From Achromobacter sp. HZ34 (GTDB lineage Bacteria > Pseudomonadota > Gammaproteobacteria > Burkholderiales > Burkholderiaceae_B), in the NCBI RefSeq assembly GCF_002209485.1, contig NZ_NJIX01000001.1, positions 1,054,001-1,118,000 of the forward strand: a stretch of DNA of 64,000 nucleotides. Direction: 5' to 3'. Both the position numbers and the translations under genes were made by a program. The notes under the pieces are model-generated. The model saw only the letters and a list, made by a program, of their open reading frames with translations, ran no database searches and was not told where the DNA came from. This document shows positions 38,582-46,734 of this stretch, piece after piece; the stretch's first letter is position 1; the number at the start of each line of letters is the position of its first letter.

Positions 38582-39706
38582 TTACCGGGCAATCACGGAA
38601 CTGGCGCGCACCTTGAATTCGGTGGCGATCATGTGGGATTCAGGGTGGGCCAGCGCGGCGGCGGCCTGCTCCGGCTGCTGGATCAGCCGCAACACCAGCT
38701 GGGCGGCGGTGCGGCCGATGTCGTAGCGCCCCGGATGCACGGTGGTCAGTGCCGGCGTCAGCCGCCGGGCCAGGGGGAAATCGCCGAAGCCGACCATGGC
38801 GCAGTCCCGCGGCAACGACAAGCCCAGCCCCGGCGCATCCAGGATGGCGCCCGCGGCCATATTGTCGTTGGCGAAGATGATGCCCTGCGGACGGCGTCGC
38901 GCGGACTCCAGCGCGAAACGCGCCATCGCCTGCGCCCCCGCTTCGAAAGGATCGGGCTCCGCGGGCGTGACAATGTCCGGCTTCAGCCCCCGCGCCTCCA
39001 TGGCCCGCGCATACCCCAGGGCGCGCTGCTGCGCGCGAAAGTCCTCGGGCAGGCCGGTGCGAACGAAGCGGATGCGCCGCAGCCCCTGTTCCAGCAGGTG
39101 CAGCGTCTGGTCGTAGCCCACCTGGTCGTGCGAAAAACCCACCTGGTGAAAAGGCCGGTTAGGCCGCACATCCCAGGTTTCCACCACCGGAAACGCCGCG
39201 GCGCGCATGACGGCATCGACCCGTTCGCTATGCGTGGGCCCCGTCAGGATCATCGCCGCCGGCCGCCAGCCGGCAAAGGCGCACACCGCGCTTTCCTCCT
39301 GCGCCATGGAATAGTTGCTGCTGGCCAGGAGCAACTGATACCCCGACGAACTCAACACGTCGGACATGCCCTGCACCGACTCCGAGAATACGGAATTGGC
39401 AATGCTGGGAATGACCGCGCAAACCACTTTCGAGTGCGCCGACGCCAGGCCCACCGCCACCTGGCTGGGCACGAAGCCGGTCTGGGTGACGGCCGCCTCG
39501 ATACGTGCGCGCAGGGCCGGCGACACCTTGTCCGGGCTGTTGAAGAAGCGGGAAACCGTGATCGACGCGACGCCGGCCAGCGCCGCGACGTCGTGGATGG
39601 TGTAAGCCGCGATCTTGCGCCGGCCGGCGGAAGCGGCCTGCTCGGTTACCGGTGCGTGTGCCTTGCTGCTAGCCAAAGAGAGTCCCTGCAGGGGTTGCTG
39701 CCGCAT
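38582..39706 (-). CDS. LacI-family transcriptional repressor
   Basis: A LacI/GalR-type repressor of about 374 residues. The helix-turn-helix is YTIHDVAALAGVASITVSRFFN, followed by the hinge region (SPDKVSPALRARIEAAVTQTGFVPSQVAVGLAS) and the periplasmic-binding-protein-like effector domain (VCAVIPSIANSVFSESVQGM; FANDNMAAGAIL; CAMVGFGDFPLARRLTPALTTV). The start is uncertain: ATG at 39706 is used because a TATAAT at 39781-39786 excludes the GTG at 39778, but a TTG a dozen codons further in, with GGGA upstream, is also possible. It is divergent from the bug-ilvD-like-hpcH operon, and its likely operators are the twin palindromes in that promoter. The effector is probably a sugar acid. Confidence 0.92.
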   Translation of the reverse strand: MRQQPLQGLSLASSKAHAPVTEQAASAGRRKIAAYTIHDVAALAGVASITVSRFFNSPDKVSPALRARIEAAVTQTGFVPSQVAVGLASAHSKVVCAVIPSIANSVFSESVQGMSDVLSSSGYQLLLASSNYSMAQEESAVCAFAGWRPAAMILTGPTHSERVDAVMRAAAFPVVETWDVRPNRPFHQVGFSHDQVGYDQTLHLLEQGLRRIRFVRTGLPEDFRAQQRALGYARAMEARGLKPDIVTPAEPDPFEAGAQAMARFALESARRRPQGIIFANDNMAAGAILDAPGLGLSLPRDCAMVGFGDFPLARRLTPALTTVHPGRYDIGRTAAQLVLRLIQQPEQAAAALAHPESHMIATEFKVRASSVIAR

Positions 39707-39780
39707 CGCCCCCGAGCCACGAAATGGTCGAATGGCTGCCGCATCGACTCGCCGTTGCGGTTGACGGCGCGAAGGCACGC

Positions 39781-39786
39781 ATTATA
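39781..39786 (-). promoter_or_regulatory. lacI promoter -10 box
   Basis: A perfect TATAAT on the minus strand. The matching -35 position falls on the first palindromic operator, so bound repressor would block its own promoter. Confidence 0.6.
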
Positions 39787-39803
39787 GACTTCCCAGCACC
39801 GGA

Positions 39804-39817
39804 TGGTACCGGTACCA
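39804..39817. promoter_or_regulatory. LacI-type operator O1
   Basis: TGGTACCGGTACCA, a perfect 14-bp palindrome with the central CG typical of LacI/GalR-family operators. It lies between lacI and the divergent bug operon and overlaps the lacI -35 region. Confidence 0.75.
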
Positions 39818-39837
39818 AAACATCTTTGACTTGCAGA

Positions 39838-39851
39838 TGGTACCGGTACCT
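39838..39851. promoter_or_regulatory. LacI-type operator O2
   Basis: TGGTACCGGTACCT, identical to O1 except the last base, with a centre-to-centre distance of 34 bp (about three helical turns). It is 52 bp upstream of the bug 2 start, so cooperative binding would repress the plus-strand operon. Confidence 0.75.
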
Positions 39852-39902
39852 TCCAGACGACGGCCCCGCGGAAGAGGCCTCGCAAAAAAGGAGGAGACAC
39901 GC

Positions 39903-40883
39903 ATGAACCGACGTGAATTCGCACGCGTGGCGGCGGCTGCCGCCTGTGCGTCCGCCCTGGGCCCGGCCTTCGCCCAGGCCCGCTACCCGGACAAGCCCCT
40001 TACCTTCGTCGTCCCCTATCCCGCCGGCGGCGCCGCGGACCAGTTCGCTCGGCCGTTCGCCCAATGGTTGGGCGATGCCGTGCACCAATCCGTGATCATC
40101 GAGAATCGCCCCGGTGCCAACGGCAACATCGGCTCGGCCTATGTAGCGCGGCGCATGCCGGCCGACGGCTACGCTTTCCTGCTGGGGTCCACCAGCACCC
40201 TGGCCATCAACCCGCACATTTACCCGTCCATGGGCTATTCGGTGCTGGATGACCTGCAGCCGGTCACGCTTACGCACCGGATGCCCAATGTGCTGGTCGT
40301 CGGCGCCAACACGCCCTATCACAGCGTCAAGGACCTGATCGCGGCGGCACGGCAACAGCCCGGCAAGCTGGAATTCGGCTCGGCCGGCATCGGCAACACC
40401 ATGCATATGGCCGCCGAACTGTTCCAGCTGCGCGCCTCCATCCGGCTGCTGCACATCCCCTACAAGGGCGGCCCCGAAGCGTTGAACGATCTGCTGGGCG
40501 GACGCATACCCATGATGTTCCACAATCTGCCGGCCATCGTGCCGCTGGTGCAGGCCGGCAAGCTGCGCGCGTTGGCCATCGCGGATGACAAGCGCTCGTC
40601 CCTGCTGCCGGACGTGCCCACCCTGCAGGAAAGCGGCGTGCCCGATGCCACGTCCGTGGTCTGGAACGGGATCCTGGTGCGGCACGGCACGCCCGCCCCC
40701 ATCGTGGCCGAACTAGCTTCGCGCATGGGCGCGGTGCTCGCCAATCCCGAATTCCGCCGCAATCTCACCGCGCAGGGCTACGAAATCCTCTCGTCGACGC
40801 CCGCGCAGTTCGACGCACTCCTGCGCAGGGACTACGCCGCCATGGGCGACCTGGTCACGCGCGCCAATATCAAAATGGAATGA
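39903..40883 (+). CDS. Bug-family (TctC-like) periplasmic substrate-binding protein 2
   Basis: A 326-residue solute-binding protein. The N-terminus MNRREFARVAAAAACASALGPAFA has a twin-arginine motif (RREF), so export may be by Tat, and cleavage probably follows AFA. YPDKPLTFVVPYPAGGAADQFAR, QSVIIENRPGANGNIGSAYV and LLHIPYKGGPEALNDLLGGR are the family segments. The ATG at 39903 has GGAGG about eight bases upstream. It is the first gene under the LacI twin operators and six bases from the dehydratase gene, implying uptake or sensing of the same acid the dehydratase uses. No permease genes are nearby. Confidence 0.93.
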   Translation: MNRREFARVAAAAACASALGPAFAQARYPDKPLTFVVPYPAGGAADQFARPFAQWLGDAVHQSVIIENRPGANGNIGSAYVARRMPADGYAFLLGSTSTLAINPHIYPSMGYSVLDDLQPVTLTHRMPNVLVVGANTPYHSVKDLIAAARQQPGKLEFGSAGIGNTMHMAAELFQLRASIRLLHIPYKGGPEALNDLLGGRIPMMFHNLPAIVPLVQAGKLRALAIADDKRSSLLPDVPTLQESGVPDATSVVWNGILVRHGTPAPIVAELASRMGAVLANPEFRRNLTAQGYEILSSTPAQFDALLRRDYAAMGDLVTRANIKME

Positions 40884-40889
40884 CACCGC

Positions 40890-42647
40890 ATGTCCGCAGC
40901 AAAGCGCATGACCCTGGAAGACCTGCGCAGCCAGAAATGGTTTGCCACCGACAACATCCGCGGCTTCGCCCACCGCCAACGCATGCAGCAGCAGGGCTTG
41001 AATCGCGACGAGTTCATGGGCCGGCCCGTGATCGGCATCCTCAACACGTGGAGCGACCTCTCGCCCTGTCATGCACACCTGCGCGAACGCGCGGCCGCGG
41101 TGAAGCGCGGCGTGCTGCAGGCAGGCGGCTATCCCATGGAGTTGCCGGCCATGAGCCTGGGGGAAGTCATGGTCAAACCGACCACCATGATGTACCGCAA
41201 CCTGCTGGCCATGGAGGCCGAGGAGTTGTTGCGCAGCCTGCCGCTGGACGGTGCGATATTGATGGGCGGCTGCGACAAGACTACGCCCGGCCTGGTCATG
41301 GGCGCCCTGTCCATGGACCTGCCGGTGATCTACTGTCCCGCCGGCACCATGCTGAACGACCGCTACAAGGGACGCCAGGTGGGCGCGGGCACGCACACGC
41401 GCATGTACTGGGACGAATACGCGGCCGGCAACATCGGCCAGACGGAGTGGATCACGCTGGAATCCAAGATGACCCGCACCCCCGGCACCTGCAACACCAT
41501 GGGCACGGCCAGCACCATGACGTCCATCGTCGAAGCCATGGGGCTGTCCCTGCCCGGCGCCAGCAGCATACCGGCCATGGACGCCGCGCACACGCGCATG
41601 GCCTGGGCTTGCGGCAGCCGTATCGTCGACATGGTCTGGGAAGACCTGCGGCCTTCGCGCCTGCTGACGCAGGATTCGCTGCGCAACGGCATCGTGGCCT
41701 ATATGGCGCTGGGCGGCTCCACCAATGCAGCCGTGCACTTGCCCGCCATGGCTGGCCGGGCCGGCCTGAAGCTGGACCTGGATGACCTGGACGCCATCGC
41801 GCGCAAGGTACCCGTGCTGGCCAATCTGTTTCCCTCCGGCGACCGCCTGATGGAAGACTTCTACTATGCGGGAGGCCTGCCCGCCCTGCTGAACAAGCTG
41901 CACGCGCACCTGGCACTGGATGCCATGACCGTGACGGGCCGCAGCCTGGGAGACAATATCGCCGGCCTGCATTGCCAGGACGACGAGGTCATCCGCGATC
42001 CCGCGCGGCCCTTGATCGCCGCCTCCCAGGAATGTCCCGAGGCCGGCATGGCACTGGCCGTGTTGCGGGGCAACCTGTGCCCGCAGGGCGCTGTCGTCAA
42101 GCCTTCCGCGGCCACGCCCGCCCTGCTGCGCCACAGCGGGCGCGCGCTGGTGTTCGATTCCAACGAAGCCATGCTGGCGGCCATGGCCGACCCCGACCTG
42201 GATGTCGACGCCGACACGGTGCTGGTGCTGCGCAACGGCGGTCCCGTCGGCGCGCCCGGCATGCCCGAGTGGGGCAACCTGCCCATCCCCAGGAAACTGC
42301 TGCGCCAGGGCGTGCGCGACATGCTGCGCCTGTCGGATTCGCGCATGAGCGGCACCCACTACGGCACCTGCGTGCTGCACATCTCGCCGGAGTCGGCGGT
42401 GGGCGGCCCGCTGGCGCTGCTGCGTACGGGCGATGTCGTCACGCTGGACATCGGCGCCCGCAGCCTGAACATGGAAGTGCCCGAAGCCGAACTGCAGGCG
42501 CGCCGCGCCGCCTGGCAGGCCCCCCCCGCCGCCTACGCGCGCGGCTACGCCCGGCTCTACCAGCAGCAGGTGACCCAGGCGCATGAAGGCTGCGATTTCG
42601 CCGTATTGCAAGGGGCGCAGCCGACGCCGGAACCTCCCATTTATTGA
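40890..42647 (+). CDS. IlvD/Edd-family sugar-acid dehydratase
   Basis: A 585-residue dehydratase of the dihydroxy-acid/pentonate family that converts an aldonic or sugar acid to its 2-keto-3-deoxy form. The three iron-sulfur ligands are C60 (SDLSPCHAHL), C128 (LMGGCDKTTPG) and C201 (TPGTCNTMGTAST), the spacing I recall for [2Fe-2S] pentonate dehydratases. Lys and Glu metal ligands of the Mg site are expected in the first domain, and the C-terminal motif SDSRMSGTHYGTCVLHISPE is typical. Being controlled by LacI and paired with an HpcH-type aldolase argues against a role in valine/isoleucine synthesis. Sugar-acid specificity (arabonate, xylonate, galactonate or similar) is not resolved. Confidence 0.9.
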   Translation: MSAAKRMTLEDLRSQKWFATDNIRGFAHRQRMQQQGLNRDEFMGRPVIGILNTWSDLSPCHAHLRERAAAVKRGVLQAGGYPMELPAMSLGEVMVKPTTMMYRNLLAMEAEELLRSLPLDGAILMGGCDKTTPGLVMGALSMDLPVIYCPAGTMLNDRYKGRQVGAGTHTRMYWDEYAAGNIGQTEWITLESKMTRTPGTCNTMGTASTMTSIVEAMGLSLPGASSIPAMDAAHTRMAWACGSRIVDMVWEDLRPSRLLTQDSLRNGIVAYMALGGSTNAAVHLPAMAGRAGLKLDLDDLDAIARKVPVLANLFPSGDRLMEDFYYAGGLPALLNKLHAHLALDAMTVTGRSLGDNIAGLHCQDDEVIRDPARPLIAASQECPEAGMALAVLRGNLCPQGAVVKPSAATPALLRHSGRALVFDSNEAMLAAMADPDLDVDADTVLVLRNGGPVGAPGMPEWGNLPIPRKLLRQGVRDMLRLSDSRMSGTHYGTCVLHISPESAVGGPLALLRTGDVVTLDIGARSLNMEVPEAELQARRAAWQAPPAAYARGYARLYQQQVTQAHEGCDFAVLQGAQPTPEPPIY

Positions 42648-42678
42648 CCACATCGCGACTTCATCTGCAAGGATAACT

Positions 42679-43488
42679 ATGACCGCCAACAACGATCTGC
42701 TCGTCAATCCGTTTCGTCAACGCCTGGCGCAGCCCGGCGTGCCGCTGGGCACCTGGCTGATGTCGGGCACCACCAGCACGGCCGAGGCCATGGGCCGCGC
42801 CGGTTTCGACTGGCTGCTGGTGGACCTGGAGCACGTACCCATGGATGCCAAGGACACCCTGCACACCTTGCAGGCCATCGCCGGCACCGGCGCCTTCCCC
42901 ATCGTGCGGTTGCCCGCCAACGATGCCGTGGCGGTGAAGCGTGCGCTGGACATGGGCGCGGGCACGCTGATGTTCCCTTTCATCGACTCGCCGGAACAGG
43001 CCGCGCAAGCGGTGTCCTATGCGAAATACCCGCCGCTGGGCATGCGCGGATTCGCCGCGGTGCATCGCGCCAGCGGCTACGGCACCGCGGCGGGATACGG
43101 TGAGCGGGCCAACGATTCGGTATTCACCATCATCCAGCTGGAAACCCCCACGGCCGTCCGGAACCTGGAGAAGATCGCCGCTGTCGCAGGCGTCGACGCC
43201 TTCTTCCTGGGGCCGGGGGATCTGTCGGCGAACATGGGCCATATCGGCAACATCACGCATCCCGATGTCATGGCGGTGATACAGGACGTGGCGCGCCGGT
43301 GCCAGGCCATCGGCATTCCCTGCGGCATCGTCGGCCCGACACCGGAGGTCGTCAGCAAGTTCCTGACGCTGGGCTACCGCTTCGTCGCCGTGGCATCGGA
43401 CATGGGAATGATGATGCGCCAGGCCACCGCCTTCGTGCAGGCCATCAAGCCTGACCTGGCGCGTGAGTTCAACAGCACCGTGTATTGA
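42679..43488 (+). CDS. HpcH/HpaI-family class II aldolase
   Basis: A 269-residue metal-dependent aldolase that would split a 2-keto-3-deoxy acid into pyruvate and an aldehyde. GFDWLLVDLEHVPMD (base His near 52), FPIVRLPAND, PPLGMRGFAAVHRASGYG, metal ligand E155 (IIQLETPTAV) and D181 (LGPGDLSANMG) match the family. The ATG at 42679 is chosen with AAGGA six bases upstream. It directly follows the dehydratase, giving a non-phosphorylative sugar-acid pathway of dehydration then retro-aldol cleavage. Confidence 0.92.
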   Translation: MTANNDLLVNPFRQRLAQPGVPLGTWLMSGTTSTAEAMGRAGFDWLLVDLEHVPMDAKDTLHTLQAIAGTGAFPIVRLPANDAVAVKRALDMGAGTLMFPFIDSPEQAAQAVSYAKYPPLGMRGFAAVHRASGYGTAAGYGERANDSVFTIIQLETPTAVRNLEKIAAVAGVDAFFLGPGDLSANMGHIGNITHPDVMAVIQDVARRCQAIGIPCGIVGPTPEVVSKFLTLGYRFVAVASDMGMMMRQATAFVQAIKPDLAREFNSTVY

Positions 43489-43545
43489 GCAGCACCGGCG
43501 CCGCGGCAAACCGTCAACCAAAAATAAGACACCGGAGACCACGTC

Positions 43546-44538
43546 ATGACACCCTTCAGCCTGATACCGCGCGCGCCCTGCCCGCGCATGCTGCGCCAAG
43601 CCAGCGCCGTGCTTTTCTCGGTCACCTGCGTTGCCGGTTCCGCGCAGGCGCAGGACGACTTCCCCTCCCGCCCCATCACCATGATCGTACCCTTCGGCCC
43701 GGGCGGCACATCGGACATCATGGCCCGCATACTGCAGAAGTCGCTGACCGAAGTCCTGGGCAAGGGCGTGGTCATCGAGAACAAGGCAGGTGCGGGGGGC
43801 GCGATAGGAATGGCCGAGCTTGCACGCGCGCCCCATGACGGCTACACCCTGGGCCTTAGCGTGGTGGGACCGGAAGCGATCCAGCCGGCCATCCGCAACA
43901 CGGGGTACACACCAGACAGCTACGACCATATCTGCGGCACCTACAACGTGCCGCTGATGATGATGGTCAAGCCCGACTCGCCCTGGCACACGCTGCAGGA
44001 CGTGATCGACGATGCCAAGAAAAGACCCGGCAAGCTGAATTACGGCTCGTCCGGCACCGGCACGGTATTGCACCTGTCCATGCAAGGCCTGATGGATGCG
44101 GCCGGCGCCAGCGCCCTGCATGTGCCCTACAAAAGCTCCGGCGAAATGGTCACCGGCCTGATGGGCGGACAGATCGACATCTTCGACGAAACGCCCACCG
44201 TGTCGCGGCAGTACAAGCTGCGCCCCATCGCCCTGTTCAGCGAGAGCCGCGTACAGGGCTATCCGGACGTTCCCACGGTCAAGGAGCTTGGTTATCCGAT
44301 CACGTTTTCCGTCTGGGGCGGGCTGATTGCGCCCAAGGGCTTGCCCAAGGAGGTACGCGGCAAGCTGGAAGCCGCCTGCGACAAGGCGGTCCACACACAG
44401 GCCTACCAGGATGCCGTTGCCAAGCTGGATACGCCCCTGGTCTATAAGGATGGCGCGGGCTTCGGCACCTTCGTCAGCGCCGAGTTCAAGCGCTATGGCG
44501 AGATCGTGAAGAAAATCGGGCTGGACAAGCAGCAGTAG
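43546..44538 (+). CDS. Bug-family (TctC-like) periplasmic substrate-binding protein 3
   Basis: A 330-residue solute-binding protein with a signal peptide of about 36 residues (ending GSAQAQ). FPSRPITMIVPFGPGGTSDIMAR, KGVVIENKAGAGGAIGMAEL, HVPYKSSGEMVTGLMGGQ and VPTVKELGYPITFSVWGGLIAP are the family segments. It closes the LacI-controlled operon and is clearly diverged from bug 2, so the two may bind different ligands such as related epimers. No downstream permease genes are present. Confidence 0.92.
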   Translation: MTPFSLIPRAPCPRMLRQASAVLFSVTCVAGSAQAQDDFPSRPITMIVPFGPGGTSDIMARILQKSLTEVLGKGVVIENKAGAGGAIGMAELARAPHDGYTLGLSVVGPEAIQPAIRNTGYTPDSYDHICGTYNVPLMMMVKPDSPWHTLQDVIDDAKKRPGKLNYGSSGTGTVLHLSMQGLMDAAGASALHVPYKSSGEMVTGLMGGQIDIFDETPTVSRQYKLRPIALFSESRVQGYPDVPTVKELGYPITFSVWGGLIAPKGLPKEVRGKLEAACDKAVHTQAYQDAVAKLDTPLVYKDGAGFGTFVSAEFKRYGEIVKKIGLDKQQ

Positions 44539-44774
44539 CGATCAACGGCCCCCGCCCGCCAGGTTGCCGACTTTCGTCCTGATTTTCGAATACGAGACCA
44601 GCATACCCGTCACCGATGCGGCGATCCCTTGGAAAACGCCGTCAAGCGTGGAGGCCATCGTTCGCGGCCGGATATCGGGTGCCGGTGACAAACCCCTGAC
44701 GCCCGAATCGGTTATCCTGGCGCCCGCCGGTTTGCGGCATCACCCCCATCTCTGCCCCTCGCAGCCCCTCCCGC

Positions 44775-46409
44775 ATGATCCGTTTTCAGCAAGTCTCGCT
44801 GGCAAGAGGCGTAAAGCCCTTGCTGGACAAAGTCGACCTCATCCTCAACCCCGGCGACAAAATCGGCCTTATCGGCGCCAACGGCGCGGGCAAGTCGAGC
44901 CTGTTTGCCTTGCTGCGCGGTGAACTGCACGCCGACCAGGGGGATCTCAGCTACCCGCCCAACTGGCGCGTGGCCTACGTGGCGCAGGAAACGCCGGCGC
45001 TGGAACGCTCGGCGATCGACTACGCCATCGATGGCGACGTGGCCTTGCGGCGCCTGGAAGCCCGGCTGGCCGAGGTGGAGGCTGCCCCCGACACGCCCGA
45101 AAACGGCCTGCTGATCGGTGAGCTGTATGGCGCCCTGGCCGATGCGGACGCCTACACCGTGCGCTCGCGCGCGGAGCAGTTGCTGACCGGCCTGGGATTT
45201 TCAATGGCGCAGATGGACCAGCCCCTGACCAGTTTTTCGGGCGGCTGGCGCATGCGGCTGAACCTGGCGCAAGCGCTGATGTGCCCGTCCGAACTGCTGC
45301 TGCTGGACGAGCCAACCAACCACCTGGATCTGGATGCGATCCTGTGGCTGGAAGACTGGTTGAAGCGGTATCCCGGCACGCTGCTGGTCATTTCGCACGA
45401 CCGCGATTTCCTCGACGAAGTGGTCAACGTGGTGGTGCACGTGGACGAGCGCAAACTGAAGCGCTATGCGGGCAATTATTCTGCCTTCGAGCGCCAGCGC
45501 GCCGCACAGCTGGAATTGGCGCAAGGCGCCATGGAAAAGCAGCTGCGCCAGCGCGCGCACCTGCAATCCTTCATCGACCGCTTCAAGGCGCAGGCCTCGA
45601 AGGCGCGCCAGGCGCAAAGCCGCATCAAGGCGCTGTCGAAGATGGAAGAACTGGCGCCCCTGCGGGCGGCGGCGGAATTCTCTTTCGAGTTTCGCGAACC
45701 GCAGCGTTCGCCCGATCCCTTGCTGCGCATGGACCAGGTCAAGGCGGGTTACCCGGCCGCGAACGATGGCGGGGCCGACAAGATCATCATCAACGGCATC
45801 AATTTTTCCCTGCAGGGCGGCCAGCGTATCGGGCTGCTTGGCGTCAACGGCGCGGGCAAGTCCACCTTCATCAAGACCATCGCCGGGGAATTGCAGGCGC
45901 TGGGGGGCGAGGCGATTTTCGGCAAGGGTCTGTCGATTGGTTATTTCGCCCAGCATCAGGTGGAGATGCTGCGGCACGATGAATCGCCTTTGTGGCACAT
46001 GATCAAGGCGGCGCCTGGCGTGCGCGAGCAGGAATTGCGTAATTTCCTGGGCGGCTTCAATTTCGCGGGCGCGATGGCGACCAGCAGCATTGCGCCCTTC
46101 TCCGGTGGGGAAAAAGCGCGCCTGGCGCTGGCGCTGATCGTATGGCAGCGGCCGAACCTGCTGTTGCTGGATGAACCGACCAACCACCTGGACCTGGAAA
46201 CCCGCGAAGCCCTGACCGTCGCGTTGGCGCAGTTCGAGGGCACCTTGATGCTGGTATCGCACGACCGCCACCTGCTACGCGCCACCACCGACCAGTTCGT
46301 CATCGTGGCCGACGGCAAGGTCGAACCCTTCGACGGCGATCTGGACGACTACCGCGACTGGCTGTTCAAGACCAAATTGAACGCGAAAGCGAATTCAGCG
46401 TTGCAATAA
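44775..46409 (+). CDS. ABC-F family ATPase (YheS/Uup-like)
   Basis: A 544-residue soluble protein with two ABC ATPase cassettes and no membrane segment. The first Walker A is GANGAGKSS (34-42), the first signature FSGGWRMRLNLAQALM, then LLLDEPTNHLDLDAILWLEDWL. A linker helix pair rich in Arg/Lys/Gln (KQLRQRAHLQSFIDRFKAQA) follows, then the second Walker A GVNGAGKST, signature FSGGEKARLALALI and LLLDEPTNHLDL. ABC-F proteins act on the ribosome or as translation factors. It lacks the long C-terminal coiled coil of full-length YheS/Uup. It sits alone, not in the neighbouring catabolic operon, with 236 bp upstream in which no clear promoter was found. Confidence 0.92.
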   Translation: MIRFQQVSLARGVKPLLDKVDLILNPGDKIGLIGANGAGKSSLFALLRGELHADQGDLSYPPNWRVAYVAQETPALERSAIDYAIDGDVALRRLEARLAEVEAAPDTPENGLLIGELYGALADADAYTVRSRAEQLLTGLGFSMAQMDQPLTSFSGGWRMRLNLAQALMCPSELLLLDEPTNHLDLDAILWLEDWLKRYPGTLLVISHDRDFLDEVVNVVVHVDERKLKRYAGNYSAFERQRAAQLELAQGAMEKQLRQRAHLQSFIDRFKAQASKARQAQSRIKALSKMEELAPLRAAAEFSFEFREPQRSPDPLLRMDQVKAGYPAANDGGADKIIINGINFSLQGGQRIGLLGVNGAGKSTFIKTIAGELQALGGEAIFGKGLSIGYFAQHQVEMLRHDESPLWHMIKAAPGVREQELRNFLGGFNFAGAMATSSIAPFSGGEKARLALALIVWQRPNLLLLDEPTNHLDLETREALTVALAQFEGTLMLVSHDRHLLRATTDQFVIVADGKVEPFDGDLDDYRDWLFKTKLNAKANSALQ

Positions 46410-46620
46410 ACGAGCGCGCAGCGCGGCGATAGCGCCACCGGGCCCGCTATGCCCGCCGCTGGGCGGCCAGGCCAGACTTGGGCATGTACGCCCCCGCCGG
46501 CTCGGCGTGAGCCGGCAGGACAGTACCCCACCCAGCCCTGCACCGTGCGACGTCGCCGTGCCTTGCACGGCGGCGGCGCACGCCGGCCAAGCCGATGCGG
46601 GCCAGCGATTCAACAAAAAC

Positions 46621-46651
46621 AGGGCCGCCCTCCGGGGCGGCCCTTCGCTTT
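46621..46651 (+). terminator. Intrinsic terminator upstream of marR
   Basis: AGGGCCGCCC (46621-46630), loop TCCG, GGGCGGCCCT (46635-46644), then TTCGCTTT. A ten-base perfect GC stem isolates the efflux operon from upstream transcription. Confidence 0.75.
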
Positions 46652-46671
46652 GTGTCCCCAAAATTCAGCTA

Positions 46672-46690
46672 TCTATCAGAATTCGATAGA
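46672..46690. promoter_or_regulatory. Candidate MarR operator
   Basis: TCTATC-AGAATTC-GATAGA, a perfect six-base inverted repeat with a seven-base spacer. A further half-site GATAGA occurs at 46700-46705 within the promoter. MarR-family genes are commonly autoregulated through such sites. Confidence 0.5.
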
Positions 46691-46697
46691 AAACTAA

Positions 46698-46727
46698 TTG
46701 ATAGAATCCTAATAATTAACTTATAAT
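46698..46727 (+). promoter_or_regulatory. marR promoter (TTGATA-18-TATAAT)
   Basis: The -35 TTGATA is at 46698-46703 and the perfect -10 TATAAT at 46722-46727. The marR ATG at 46735 starts only seven bases after the -10, so transcription probably begins at or next to the start codon (leaderless mRNA). Confidence 0.65.
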
Positions 46728-46734
46728 CGGCTTT

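Larger units (their letters stand above)
46410..46734. other. 325-bp non-coding spacer between ABC-F and marR genes
   Basis: No supported gene. It holds a GC-rich hairpin GCCGGCTC-GGCGT-GAGCCGGC (46496-46516), a strong terminator (46621-46651), and then the AT-rich marR promoter region. Confidence 0.6.

Noticed and set aside
40890-42647. Biosynthetic dihydroxy-acid dehydratase (ilvD) for valine/isoleucine.
   Set aside because: Cysteine spacing and the context (LacI control, aldolase, Bug proteins) fit a sugar-acid dehydratase better.
44539-44774. Small gene or promoter in the spacer before the ABC-F gene.
   Set aside because: Open frames lack start context and motifs; GTGACA and TATCCT elements are 22 bp apart, too far for a good promoter.
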